Below, one piece after another: positions 17,272 to 25,701 of a DNA stretch of 64,000 nt. The stretch is taken from NCBI RefSeq assembly GCF_014358015.1, contig NZ_JACONV010000012.1:62001-126000 (forward strand). Direction: 5' to 3'. The stretch's first letter is position 1. The number at the start of each line of letters is the position of its first letter. Origin of the DNA: Pseudomonas triticifolii (lineage in GTDB: Bacteria > Pseudomonadota > Gammaproteobacteria > Pseudomonadales > Pseudomonadaceae). Below the pieces are notes generated by a model. That model was not told the origin of the DNA, searched no databases, and was given only the letters and a program-made list of their open reading frames with translations. Both the position numbers and the translations under genes were made by a program.

Positions 17272-17844
17272 TCAACCGTTGTGCGATCCGCTCAGTGGAG
17301 CGACCCTGTCCCGGACTTGCATCAGCGCGAACCCCAGCAGGTTCAAGCCTTTCCAGAGGTTAGGGTTGTTCGCGTCCACGTTGTCCTGGGCGAGTCCTAT
17401 CCCCCAGATGTGATCAACCGGACTGGCCTCGACGATAACGCGGGAACCGGTTCGCAGAAGGTATTCGTTCAACTCCGGGTTCTGAGAGAACTTGGCCTGG
17501 TTCGCACGGACGACGATGTCGTATCGGTGCTGCAGCCAGATCCTGTCGTTGAATCCGCGCACATTGCGGCCCAGTGCTTTGGCGGCATTGGGAGTAGGGG
17601 CCTGGAGTACTTGCGTGCGGATTTCCTGATCGTCGAACAAGGCCGCTTTCTCGGCCATCATGAAGTGTTCGGCTGTCAGGTAATGTTGACCTTCGACAGT
17701 GAACCCGGCCTCGAACCACTGGCTGAAGCACGAAGCTGTGGTCGCGGTTTTGCTGCGCTGGTGCCCCCAGAAAAAAGTGAACTCTAGCGGTTCGCCAGCG
17801 TTGAAGCGGGCGCGCAGATCGTCGAGATAGTTAGCGTCGTTCAA
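17272..17844 (-). CDS. NADAR domain protein (YbiA/DUF1768 family)
   Basis: A 190-residue single-domain protein. The blocks TFFWGHQ, FSQWFEAGFTVEGQHYLTAE split by HFMMAEKAALFDD, LGRNVRGFNDRIW, AKFSQNPELNEYLL and DHIWGIGL are typical of NADAR proteins. They are N-glycosidases acting on ADP-ribose-like or riboflavin-precursor substrates, and some remove ADP-ribose from guanine in DNA opposite DarT toxins. No ADP-ribosyltransferase is adjacent here. Housekeeping damage control of riboflavin intermediates or ADP-ribose derivatives is equally possible. Confidence 0.88.
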   Translation of the reverse strand: MNDANYLDDLRARFNAGEPLEFTFFWGHQRSKTATTASCFSQWFEAGFTVEGQHYLTAEHFMMAEKAALFDDQEIRTQVLQAPTPNAAKALGRNVRGFNDRIWLQHRYDIVVRANQAKFSQNPELNEYLLRTGSRVIVEASPVDHIWGIGLAQDNVDANNPNLWKGLNLLGFALMQVRDRVAPLSGSHNG

Positions 17845-17975
17845 GGAGGTGCCCTCGTTAACTGACGTTCAACGTTACAGCTGGCCTGCTGACCCGGAAA
17901 CGGCGAGGACTGCAGCGCCATGAATGCAGTGATTTGAATGACGAGTCTCTCAGGCAAGCGGAGACAGGCCAGTTG

Positions 17976-18233
17976 TCACTGCGGTGTGGAAGCCTGCTTT
18001 TTCAGGGCCTTGGCCTCTGCGGCAAGGCACTCAAGGGCAAACTGTTCGGTGTACGTCATCTGAATCGGCGTGGTTTCTCCCTTGACGGTCCTCTCGCCAT
18101 CAAGGATGTACCGGATGCGTTTGTCAGTGACACCGATGCGCTTTGCGATCCACGAGGGTGTTTGTCCGATGCGCGAAATCAGCTTGTCGGCATATTCGGT
18201 GGCGGGGTTGTAGTGTTCTGCGTTGGGTGTCAT
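17976..18233 (-). CDS. Small helix-turn-helix protein, Xre-like
   Basis: An 85-residue protein. The middle reads IGQTPSWIAKRIGVTDKRIR, compatible with a helix-turn-helix in which the second helix contacts DNA, followed by YILDGER, the usual helix 4 of Xre/Cro folds. The C-terminus is a basic helix. It is monocistronic, with a 131-base gap to the NADAR gene. No cognate site or toxin partner is evident. Confidence 0.7.
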   Translation of the reverse strand: MTPNAEHYNPATEYADKLISRIGQTPSWIAKRIGVTDKRIRYILDGERTVKGETTPIQMTYTEQFALECLAAEAKALKKQASTPQ

Positions 18234-18450
18234 GTGACGTCCGGATAATAAGGTTAAGCGCTATGCGTGGGTGGAGTATGCAACATGGGTGCACTCCTTG
18301 TGGGGTTGTGTCGCAAGCTTAATATGTTCCCGCTCTTTTTCACGCCAGGCTTACGTCTTCTGCACGCACTGTTTGAATGGCCTGTTTCAGTTTTGTTTAA
18401 GCTTCGAATCGTAGCGTGCACGGCATCAGTCATTCGTCAGGAAATGAGCC

Positions 18451-19101
18451 ATGTCGCAACCCGAATTGAAGCGCTTTGACATTGTGTCGGGGCAGATCCA
18501 GCGTGTTTATGAATTCGATGACGGTCGGTGGGAATCGGATCGGATCGAGCCGGATGAAAGCTACACGCTGTCGGGCACGGACGTGTTGCATGTGGAGCGC
18601 GACGACGGCTGGCTGGAAACGACTGTTTATCGGGACCTGGAAGGTTCAGGCACCTTCCAGGAAATATCGACGTCTTATAGTCGCCCTGATCAATGGCTGC
18701 CCGATGCCTCCGATCAGGCACTGGCGCGTCTCTATATGGCGGTGTTCGACAGGTCTCCAGATGAGGGCGGGTTTCGCTATTGGGATCAGCAAATGGACCA
18801 AGGCATGCCGTTCAACGATGTGGCCGCGAGCTTCATCAACAGCAACGAGTTTTCCCAGACCTATGGCACGCTGAACACGAGTGGCTTTGTCGACCAGTTA
18901 TACCTGAACGTGTTGAACCGCACAGCCGACGCGGACGGCCTGAACTGGTGGGTCGCGCAACTGGAAAACGGTGTGTTGAACAGACAGGAAGTGGTCACCG
19001 GCTTTTCCGAGTCTGCCGAGTTCGCCGCATTGAGCGCCAATGCGGTCGATGGTTTTCTGCAGTTGGTGGGTCAGCCCGTGGTTGTTGATAACGGATTTTA
19101 A
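18451..19101 (+). CDS. DUF4214-containing protein
   Basis: A 216-residue acidic protein. The N-terminal third (VYEFDDGRWESDRIEPDES) has no assigned domain. The C-terminal part holds two DUF4214 units: ALARLYMAVFDRSPDEGGF and, about 55 residues later, DQLYLNVLNRTADADGLNWW. DUF4214 is usually found in large secreted proteins with RTX or S-layer-like partners. Here it is small and has no signal peptide, so export, if any, would be by a non-Sec route. AGGAA lies eight bases before the ATG. The stop overlaps the convergent TetR gene by four bases. Confidence 0.75.
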   Translation: MSQPELKRFDIVSGQIQRVYEFDDGRWESDRIEPDESYTLSGTDVLHVERDDGWLETTVYRDLEGSGTFQEISTSYSRPDQWLPDASDQALARLYMAVFDRSPDEGGFRYWDQQMDQGMPFNDVAASFINSNEFSQTYGTLNTSGFVDQLYLNVLNRTADADGLNWWVAQLENGVLNRQEVVTGFSESAEFAALSANAVDGFLQLVGQPVVVDNGF

Positions 19102-19730
19102 AGTGGGTTGAAGAGGCGTGCGCTGGACACGTTGTCCCATGTTCCCATCACGTGGGTTACCGCAGCGTCCAGCGTCGCATGGGCAACACCGTCGCGCGCC
19201 AGTGTCGACAAGCCCAGCATGAAGCTGTCGAATACGGCAGCCAGGGCCTGTGGCACCACTGTCGCCGGCAATTCACCTGCCTCAATGGCACGTTCTACAC
19301 AGGCAACCAGCCCCGCACGATTCTTCTCTCTGGCCCGTGCAAGAGGCTCAGATATGACCTTGCTCTCGTCGGAACACGCACTCATCAGGCCCAGCGACAC
19401 CAGACACCCCTTGGGATGATCGGGCTCGGATTGCATTTTTGCCGACCGGCGGAGCGTGAGTTCTATTGCCTCTCTGGGCGGCAGGGTCGTATCAAACAGA
19501 CTGTCGGTGACTCGACCATGGGTGGTGAGGTAGCGCTCCATGACCTCATTGAACAGGGCTTGCTTGGAGCCAAAAGCGGCATAAAAGCTGGGCGCGGTGA
19601 TGCCGCCACCCATGCTCGCCTTGAGTTGGCTGAGGGAGGTCGCGTCGTATCCGTGCTCCCAGAATAAATGCATTGCCTGAGTGATCGCCGCGTCACGGTC
19701 AAAGGTGCGTGGGCGTCCCATCTGTGCCAT
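19098..19730 (-). CDS. TetR-family regulator of the adjacent MFS exporter
   Basis: A 210-residue regulator. The N-terminal TetR helix-turn-helix reads AITQAMHLFWEHGYDATSLS and FYAAFGSKQALFNEV. The C-terminal ligand domain belongs to the AcrR/NemR-like group (CLVSLGLMSACS). It is divergent from the MFS gene at 19841 with a 110-base gap carrying two similar operator-like sequences, which argues for local repression. The start is supported by AAGGAG seven bases upstream. Confidence 0.9.
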   Translation of the reverse strand: MAQMGRPRTFDRDAAITQAMHLFWEHGYDATSLSQLKASMGGGITAPSFYAAFGSKQALFNEVMERYLTTHGRVTDSLFDTTLPPREAIELTLRRSAKMQSEPDHPKGCLVSLGLMSACSDESKVISEPLARAREKNRAGLVACVERAIEAGELPATVVPQALAAVFDSFMLGLSTLARDGVAHATLDAAVTHVMGTWDNVSSARLFNPL

Positions 19731-19757
19731 GTGGAATCTCCTTCAGAAGTACTTAAA

Positions 19758-19822
19758 TACTAATCGATACATAAATCGTTGACCACCTGCCATCTTCTCC
19801 CTATATTTGTACTGATCGGTAT
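19758..19822. promoter_or_regulatory. Paired TetR-type operator candidates
   Basis: TACTAATCGATAC (19758-19770) and TACTGATCGGTAT (19810-19822) share 10 of 13 bases and each is partly palindromic about ATCG/GATC. The second overlaps the AT-rich promoter region of the MFS gene and the first lies near the TetR start, an arrangement suited to joint repression. Confidence 0.5.
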
Positions 19823-19840
19823 ATTAGTGGAGAGCATCCA

Positions 19841-21046
19841 ATGACCAAAGATGAGAAACAGAGCGCAAAGCTTCCGTTTGGGGCATTACTGGCCTTGGCG
19901 ATGACAGGTTTTATCTGCATCGTGACCGAGACATTACCCGCAGGTTTGCTGCCGGAGATCGGCAGTGGCCTTGGGGTCTCGCCGTCGTTTGCGGGGCAGA
20001 TGGTGACGGTTTACGCATTGGGATCATTGCTGGCGGCCATTCCGCTGACCATCGCCACGCAAAGCTGGCGTCGCAGAACCGTATTGCTGCTGCCGATCAT
20101 CGGCTTTCTGGTCTTCAATTCCCTCACGGCGCTGTCCTCCAATTACGGGTTGACCCTGGTCGCAAGATTCTTCGCTGGCGCCTCGGCTGGGCTGGCCTGG
20201 AGCCTTATCGCGGGCTATGCACGACGCATGGTTGTTCCCCGACTGCAGGGCCGTGCGATGGCGATAGCCATGGTGGGAACGCCCATCGCGTTGTCGCTCG
20301 GGGTGCCGTTAGGAACCTGGCTGGGTGGGCTAATGGGCTGGCGTATGGCGTTCGGAGTGATGTCCGCCATGACGCTGGTGCTGATCGTCTGGGTAGTGAT
20401 CAAGGTGCCGGATTACCCCGGCCAATCCTCGTCAGAGCGCATGGCGTTGCGTCAGGTGTTCTTGATGCCTGGCGTACGTTCGGTGCTGGGCGTCGTTTTC
20501 ACCTGGATGCTGGCGCATAACATTCTGTATACCTACGTCGCGCCTTTTGTTTCCGAGGCCGGGTTGGGGAATGACGTTGATCTGGTTTTGTTGGCGTTTG
20601 GCGTCGCCGCGCTGGCGGGCATCTGGGTCACTGGACGTCTGGTTGATCGTCATTTGCGTGCGACGGTGTTGGCCAGTCTCGCAACCTTCGCTGCGGTTTC
20701 GGTGTTCTTTGGCCTGTTTCCGGGGTCTGCCTTGGCCATCTACGTCGGAGTCTTCATCTGGGGCCTGACGTTTGGCGGCGCAGCGACACTGCTGCAAACC
20801 GCCCTTGCGGACTCGGCAGCGCAGGGCGCTGACGTTGCGCTGTCGATGAATGTGGTTGTCTGGAACAGCGCTATCGCAGGCGGTGGGATAATGGGCGGCG
20901 TTTTGCTCGGCCAATGGGGGGCAGGTTCCTTCCCATGGGTCCTGCTGTTGTTGCTGCTGGGTGGTCTGGCCATTGCATCGCGAGCACGCGTGCACGGGTT
21001 TACCCAAGGCGTCCGGCAGTCCAGCCAGACGGTCGCCGGTCATTGA
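19841..21046 (+). CDS. MFS transporter, drug/sugar efflux type
   Basis: A 401-residue, 12-helix major facilitator of the AraJ/YdhP-like DHA1 group. It begins LPFGALLALAMTGFICIVTE, has the loop-2/3 motif region FAGQMVTVYALGSLLAAIPL and a central loop after helix 6 (VPDYPGQSSSERM). GGAG lies eight bases before the ATG. The divergent TetR regulator implies an inducible exporter for a small toxic compound. The substrate is unknown. Confidence 0.9.
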   Translation: MTKDEKQSAKLPFGALLALAMTGFICIVTETLPAGLLPEIGSGLGVSPSFAGQMVTVYALGSLLAAIPLTIATQSWRRRTVLLLPIIGFLVFNSLTALSSNYGLTLVARFFAGASAGLAWSLIAGYARRMVVPRLQGRAMAIAMVGTPIALSLGVPLGTWLGGLMGWRMAFGVMSAMTLVLIVWVVIKVPDYPGQSSSERMALRQVFLMPGVRSVLGVVFTWMLAHNILYTYVAPFVSEAGLGNDVDLVLLAFGVAALAGIWVTGRLVDRHLRATVLASLATFAAVSVFFGLFPGSALAIYVGVFIWGLTFGGAATLLQTALADSAAQGADVALSMNVVVWNSAIAGGGIMGGVLLGQWGAGSFPWVLLLLLLGGLAIASRARVHGFTQGVRQSSQTVAGH

Positions 21047-21048
21047 TA

Positions 21049-21073
21049 GGCAGGCAGCATTGCGCTGCCTGCC
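21049..21073. terminator. Terminator hairpin between convergent MFS and hydrolase genes
   Basis: A perfect ten-base stem GGCAGGCAGC/GCTGCCTGCC with the loop ATTGC begins three bases after the MFS stop and lies 31 bases from the end of the hydrolase gene. There is no T run, so it probably acts in both directions together with other factors. Confidence 0.6.
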
Positions 21074-21103
21074 ATCGCCATCGACATCCCCCAGCGGTCA
21101 CTG

Positions 21104-22045
21104 TCAGTGAATGTTCTTGTCCAGAAACTCACGAATCACAGGGATGATTTCCTTACCGTGGGTTTCGAGTGCGAAGTGTCCGGTGTCATAGAAGCGAACG
21201 TCCGCCTTGGGAATATCGCGCTTCCAGGCCTCCGCTCCGGCCGGAAGGAAGAACGGATCGTTCTTTCCCCAGACCGCCAGCAACGGCGGTTGGTACTGGC
21301 GAAAGTACGCCTGGAAAGTTGGGTACATCGCTACGTTCGACGCGTAATCCAGCACGAGGTCCAGTTGAATGTCCGCATTGCCAGGCCGCGATACTTGAAG
21401 CCCTTCGAGCGTGTAACCGTCTGGCGAAACCGAACTCTTGTCGGCGACTCCTTCAAGGTATTGCCACTTGATCGAGGCCGGTGTCGGGAAGTCCTTCAGA
21501 GCATCCCGGTTCTGTTGCGTCGGCTCACGCCAGTACTTCTGGATCGGCGTCCAACCTTCGCCAAGTCCTTCCTCATAGGCATTGCCATTCTGGGAAATAA
21601 TCGCTGTCACCCGCTCAGGATGGGCGACGGCCAGGCGCCATCCGACCGGCGCGCCATAGTCGTGGACCATGAGTGCATAGTGATTGAGCTTGAGCTGTTC
21701 GGTGAACTGGCCGATGGTCTTCGCCAGTTGGCTGAAGGTGTAGCTGTATGCGTTTTTCCCGGGCGCTTCGGTGAAGCCAAACGCCGGCAGGTCCGGTGCG
21801 ATCACGTGATAACGATCCGCCAGTTCGGGGATCAGGTCGCGAAACATGAACGATGAGGCGGCGAAACCGTGAAGTAGCAGGACCGTAGGGGCGTCGGGGT
21901 TGCCTGCCTCACGATAGAACACCTTTACATCACCTACCTGCTCGTAACGGTAATGAACCGGGTGGGTTGAATCGGCGCAATGCGCACCGCCAGCCAGCAG
22001 AGAGGCGGCGAGCCCGAGCGATGCGATTGAGTGGGGAGAGGTCAT
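21104..22045 (-). CDS. Periplasmic alpha/beta hydrolase, epoxide hydrolase/dehalogenase-like
   Basis: A 313-residue protein with a signal peptide (residues 1-24, cleavage near GGAHCADS). Visible features are the oxyanion motif LLLHGFAASS, the nucleophile elbow VHDYGAPVG with aspartate rather than serine as nucleophile, an acid in WGKNDPFF and the histidine in DTGHFALE. Aspartate nucleophiles are typical of epoxide hydrolases and haloalkane dehalogenases. P. aeruginosa Cif is a secreted member controlled by a TetR repressor. The promoter region here has a duplicated inverted repeat suggesting tight repression. AAGGA lies six bases before the ATG. Confidence 0.85.
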   Translation of the reverse strand: MTSPHSIASLGLAASLLAGGAHCADSTHPVHYRYEQVGDVKVFYREAGNPDAPTVLLLHGFAASSFMFRDLIPELADRYHVIAPDLPAFGFTEAPGKNAYSYTFSQLAKTIGQFTEQLKLNHYALMVHDYGAPVGWRLAVAHPERVTAIISQNGNAYEEGLGEGWTPIQKYWREPTQQNRDALKDFPTPASIKWQYLEGVADKSSVSPDGYTLEGLQVSRPGNADIQLDLVLDYASNVAMYPTFQAYFRQYQPPLLAVWGKNDPFFLPAGAEAWKRDIPKADVRFYDTGHFALETHGKEIIPVIREFLDKNIH

Positions 22046-22056
22046 GATGATTCCTT

Positions 22057-22126
22057 GTAACCGTTAAATGTGGGTTTTTAGGTTACGAGTGTTTGTGTAA
22101 CCTGTCAAAACTAATTTATAGGTTAC
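22057..22126. promoter_or_regulatory. Duplicated GTAACC-N18-GGTTAC operator array
   Basis: Two inverted pairs with identical geometry occur: GTAACC at 22057-22062 with GGTTAC at 22081-22086, and GTAACC at 22097-22102 with GGTTAC at 22121-22126. They are spaced exactly 40 bases start to start. On the minus strand a TTGACA lies within the second pair, so the array covers the probable promoter and leader of the hydrolase gene. Confidence 0.6.
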
Positions 22127-22260
22127 ATGTTGGTGCGAACCTCATCTGTGCTGTCTCACGCTGAGCGACTGACGCAGTCGTCTCTCGAAAAACGCTCTAT
22201 GATTCGACGAGTCCAGGTCCGAGAGTGCCTCGGGTATCAGGATGTCCGGCAGGAGGAGTG

Positions 22261-22638
22261 ATGAGTAATCACGCAACACGCTTGGTGATATTGGCTTTGC
22301 CCTTGCTCGTGTTGTGCGAGCAGGCGGATGCGTCAACGTGGCAAATTTGTCGCATGGAACTGCGTGTCACTGAGGTGCTGAAACAGCCGTACCCGCAACT
22401 GCAGGCCCGGATCCTCAAGGTCAGTCCCGCGTCGTCGACTGTAGAATGCCCGGAAGAAGGGTCTGCCCTGACGTTTACGCCGGAAACCCGAGACTACCAA
22501 CGTACGCTGCCACGCCGACAATGGCCCACCAAAGGTCAGTCCGTGCGCGTTGACTACCGATACCTGGATGGGCTGTGTAAAGGCGATGGTCATAGTTATG
22601 AGTGCCGTATCAAGCACTACCCGATCGGCACGCCTTGA
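22261..22638 (+). CDS. Small exported protein of unknown function
   Basis: A 125-residue protein with a clear signal peptide (LVILALPLLVLCEQADA) and a mature domain containing four cysteines (WQICRM, TVECPEE, LDGLCKGDG, YECRIKH), probably in two disulphides. The ATG at 22261 is chosen because GCAGGAGGAG sits directly before it. Upstream in-frame codons are not supported. The stop is 14 bases from the convergent end of the next gene. No family recognised. Confidence 0.7.
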   Translation: MSNHATRLVILALPLLVLCEQADASTWQICRMELRVTEVLKQPYPQLQARILKVSPASSTVECPEEGSALTFTPETRDYQRTLPRRQWPTKGQSVRVDYRYLDGLCKGDGHSYECRIKHYPIGTP

Positions 22639-22651
22639 CTGGCGAGCCGGT

Positions 22652-24604
22652 CTACCAGGTCGCAGGCATATCCCATGTCATCAAGCCGTTCTGGCAACGC
22701 CCCCACAAGCGCAAACCATCCGGGCTCCATTGGAGCTGTTCGAGATCCCGACATCCTGCATCACCGGATTGAAGCGTGAGGGATCGACCGTTTTCCAGGT
22801 TCCATAGCACCGCTACGTTTTTGCGGCTTCCGGTGGCGAGAGCCAGCAGGCGGCCGTCAGGTGAGCCAACTGCCGTTTCGAGTGAGTCCTGATCGGGCAG
22901 GGTCAGTGAATACCGCACCTTGCCACTGGCGACATCGACGACATGCACGCCAGGATTGCGACGTTTTCCCTCCATCAGCACAAAGCCGACTGCGATCCAG
23001 CGGCCTTTGACTGAGCCGAACGGCTCCGGCGTCCACTGTGCCATGCCGGTATCATCGGCGGGGTCCACCTCGCCAAAGCGGCGCGGCAACTTCACCACAC
23101 GCAGTACCCGGCCGGTTTTACCATCGAGTTCGGACAGCCCGTAAGCGTCTTCGACCCATACAGTGGGCAGCGTGCCGTCCCAGCGTACAGGCTTGATCTG
23201 GCCATTGCCGCGGGTGAAATAGTTCATCATTTCCTGACGTGGAGAGGCAAAGCGCAACGTGTAATTCCACTGCGTGCCATCCCCGGCCGGTTGTGCGACG
23301 GCTTGCCAGACCTCGAACGTATTGTGATCGGTAAGGTATTGGTGGCGATAGATCAACGGCACGCCATTGCCGTCGGGGAAGTAGTCCATGTAAGCGTTGT
23401 ACTGCAAGCCCGGTTTGTCGAACACCATGGGATGCGCGTTCAGAGACTGTGTCTTCGCGTCGAAGCGCATGACGAGTGGGCCCTCGGTCATGTACGCCGA
23501 TTGCCCGCTCGCGTCGCGCGACAACAGCCACTTGGTGAAGAATTGCGACGGCTTCCAGATTTCGCGCGGCTCGCCGGCGTCAGGCGACCAGTGCATCAGC
23601 GCGCGCGGATAACTGCGGATGAGCAAGACACTGCCATCGGCCAGAACGGTAAAGTCGTCCGGGTTCTTGAAGGGCAGAACCGCTCTCGCCTCAAGCACCC
23701 TGGCCTGGGTGTTCGGCAAGGTGAGCTTCGGCTCGCTGACCGAGGGCGTTGGCCTGGGTGGCGCGCGCCATCGCTCTGCGTCCGCGCCAAGTTCCAGGTT
23801 CGCGTTCGGCAGCGTGCTCAACGCCTCGAAGACCGGGCTGAACAGCTCCCCCGGCACGCTGCTACGTTGCAGGCGCTTTGGCTGGCCCGGGTTGAAAATA
23901 TTCAAATCGGCCAGGCGGCGTACCTGGCTTATCAACCCGCTGTCAGGATTTGGATAGTCGTCATTGCGCGTCAAATAGACTGCAGTCACGGGGCGCCCGA
24001 ATACCGCATCAAGCTGGATCACATGGGCAATGACAATACTGGTGCTATGGCCCATTGCGCCGTGTTCGCGTTTGGCGCTGCCGTTCCAGTACGCGTACTG
24101 CTCGGTCAACAGGGCCATGCGCGGGCTGCCCGACTGAAAGCGCAGGGTACGTTCAATGCGTTCAATACGCTCCGCAATCTCCGATTCAGCCAGCGCCCCA
24201 TCGCGAACGTACTGCTGCAGCCTGGGCATATCGAATTGACGAACCAGGTCATGCACAAGGTCCGGGCGTCGCGTCAACAGCACAGCACCCCACGCGTCAT
24301 CCATATTGGATACCGTGTCCATACCGGTCTCACCGCGCAATGGACCCAGAGGCTCCAGCGCCGAGATAACCACTGGCAGCACCTGGCTGAATGGCAGGGC
24401 AACGACCATTTTCACGCCCGCAAGGCGACGCCCGTTATTGGCCAGTTCTGAGGACTGCAAAGCCGATGGCAGGCCTTTGTCGATGTCTTCCACAGTGCTC
24501 GGCCTGATGTCCCAGCCCGGTGGCAAGGTCACGGCGTTGCTGAAGCTGCTATGGCTGATCGCTGCAACCCAGAACACATACTTCCAAAGCCCTGCCCATT
24601 TCAT
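22652..24604 (-). CDS. Exported beta-propeller-like protein, unknown function
   Basis: A 650-residue protein with an N-terminal signal peptide (about residues 1-24, ending FSNAV). The N-terminal half is helical and unassigned. From about residue 300 the sequence has repeated strands with SPDGRLLALATGSRKNVAVL and WSPDGLRLWG, the pattern of WD40 or TolB-like propeller blades. It is probably periplasmic. AGGGAAG precedes the ATG by eight bases. It is divergent from the membrane-anchored gene at 24706, sharing a 101-base promoter region, so the two may work together. Confidence 0.75.
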   Translation of the reverse strand: MKWAGLWKYVFWVAAISHSSFSNAVTLPPGWDIRPSTVEDIDKGLPSALQSSELANNGRRLAGVKMVVALPFSQVLPVVISALEPLGPLRGETGMDTVSNMDDAWGAVLLTRRPDLVHDLVRQFDMPRLQQYVRDGALAESEIAERIERIERTLRFQSGSPRMALLTEQYAYWNGSAKREHGAMGHSTSIVIAHVIQLDAVFGRPVTAVYLTRNDDYPNPDSGLISQVRRLADLNIFNPGQPKRLQRSSVPGELFSPVFEALSTLPNANLELGADAERWRAPPRPTPSVSEPKLTLPNTQARVLEARAVLPFKNPDDFTVLADGSVLLIRSYPRALMHWSPDAGEPREIWKPSQFFTKWLLSRDASGQSAYMTEGPLVMRFDAKTQSLNAHPMVFDKPGLQYNAYMDYFPDGNGVPLIYRHQYLTDHNTFEVWQAVAQPAGDGTQWNYTLRFASPRQEMMNYFTRGNGQIKPVRWDGTLPTVWVEDAYGLSELDGKTGRVLRVVKLPRRFGEVDPADDTGMAQWTPEPFGSVKGRWIAVGFVLMEGKRRNPGVHVVDVASGKVRYSLTLPDQDSLETAVGSPDGRLLALATGSRKNVAVLWNLENGRSLTLQSGDAGCRDLEQLQWSPDGLRLWGRCQNGLMTWDMPATW

Positions 24605-24705
24605 GTGTTTTGCTTCCCTGACCGTTCGATGCGTGCTGGAACTTGGGGAAGTGCCATCGCTCGGATTATTCTGCGGGGTCTGTCGTGAGGTTTACAAGGG
24701 CGTCC

Positions 24706-25701
24706 ATGATCCCCATCAATCCGCTGGCCATGATGATCGGCTTCCTGATCTTCATCTTTTCCCAGGTCTTGCTCGGGCTATTGATTGCCTGCGTGTTGGC
24801 TTTGCTGATTCCGCGTTGCAGGCGTTACATGCTGGCAAGGCGTTGGCGCTTCGGTCTGATTGTCGTCGGCCTTGCGTTCGCCAGCGTGCCCTACGTCTGG
24901 AGCGAGATCACTGATTGGCAAGACTGGCGTGCACACAACCCGCGCCTTGAGCGTGACGAGGTGCTGGGCGATCTGGTGCTGCCAGCGGGCACCCGGGTCC
25001 GGCTCGAATACCTGGAGCCGTTCAACGACCTGAGTGGCGATCCCGTGCCCTACGGTCTGCAGAGCCTCAAGCAAGCTGACTTCGAACGCACACCAGGCGA
25101 CATTCTGGGGCTGAGTGTGCGTCGCCTGGAACTGTGGCAACACCACGGCTCGGCGACGGTCGAGGCCGTGGCAGTCAATGACCTGCAAGGCTGGAAGTGT
25201 GAGCCGGGCGAAATCGAGTTTCGCTTCCCGTTCGGAGCCCACTTCAAACTCTCCGAGTGGCATCTGTATGGCTGTACGCTTGCGCCAGGCAGCACGTTGG
25301 GTGGCATTGTCTGGCCGGGACCTGTGAAGGTGTTTTCCACTGAGGGTGACGGTTGGGAGGTGAGGGCCGGTGACACATCGACCTCACTTTTCGGGCTGGA
25401 ACTGCGCTGGCTGAGCATGCGCCTGAACAAGCCTTATGGTGATGTGCTCGGATGGGACGGCGTACTGAACCGTGAGACTGATTTCGGCTCTGTTCACTAC
25501 CCTGTCGGCACTCAGGTTCGTCGATATCACGAGGCTTTGCTGTTCAGCCCGCCAGCGGAAACGTCGGCCCTGGATCGCCGTACGGGAACGCCCATCGAGG
25601 CCGACCATTCGGTTTTGCAGCGTGTTTCGGGTGAGGTACTGGGGATACGCCCGAACAGCCAGGACGGCTTACGTTCATTGGGGAATATCGTGACGCCATG
25701 A
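24706..25701 (+). CDS. Membrane-anchored protein with repeated beta motifs, unknown
   Basis: A 331-residue protein. Two N-terminal transmembrane helices (about residues 9-34 and 48-66) precede a large soluble part. In it, short strand motifs of the form P-x-G-T-x-V recur: LVLPAGTRVRLEYLEP, FPFGAHFKL, LAPGSTLGG and HYPVGTQVRRYHEALLF. This suggests a repetitive beta domain with internal duplication. ATG 24706 has AAGGG nearby. An upstream in-frame start would add 21 unlikely residues. No family recognised. Confidence 0.7.
   Translation: MIPINPLAMMIGFLIFIFSQVLLGLLIACVLALLIPRCRRYMLARRWRFGLIVVGLAFASVPYVWSEITDWQDWRAHNPRLERDEVLGDLVLPAGTRVRLEYLEPFNDLSGDPVPYGLQSLKQADFERTPGDILGLSVRRLELWQHHGSATVEAVAVNDLQGWKCEPGEIEFRFPFGAHFKLSEWHLYGCTLAPGSTLGGIVWPGPVKVFSTEGDGWEVRAGDTSTSLFGLELRWLSMRLNKPYGDVLGWDGVLNRETDFGSVHYPVGTQVRRYHEALLFSPPAETSALDRRTGTPIEADHSVLQRVSGEVLGIRPNSQDGLRSLGNIVTP

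Noticed and set aside
17272..17844. DarT-NADAR toxin-antitoxin pair
   Set aside because: No ADP-ribosyltransferase-sized gene is adjacent. The neighbour is only 99 residues and lacks DarT-like motifs.
22142..22336. A 64-residue minus-strand frame upstream of the periplasmic hydrolase
   Set aside because: It overlaps the well-supported exported-protein gene at 22261 and has no ribosome-binding site.
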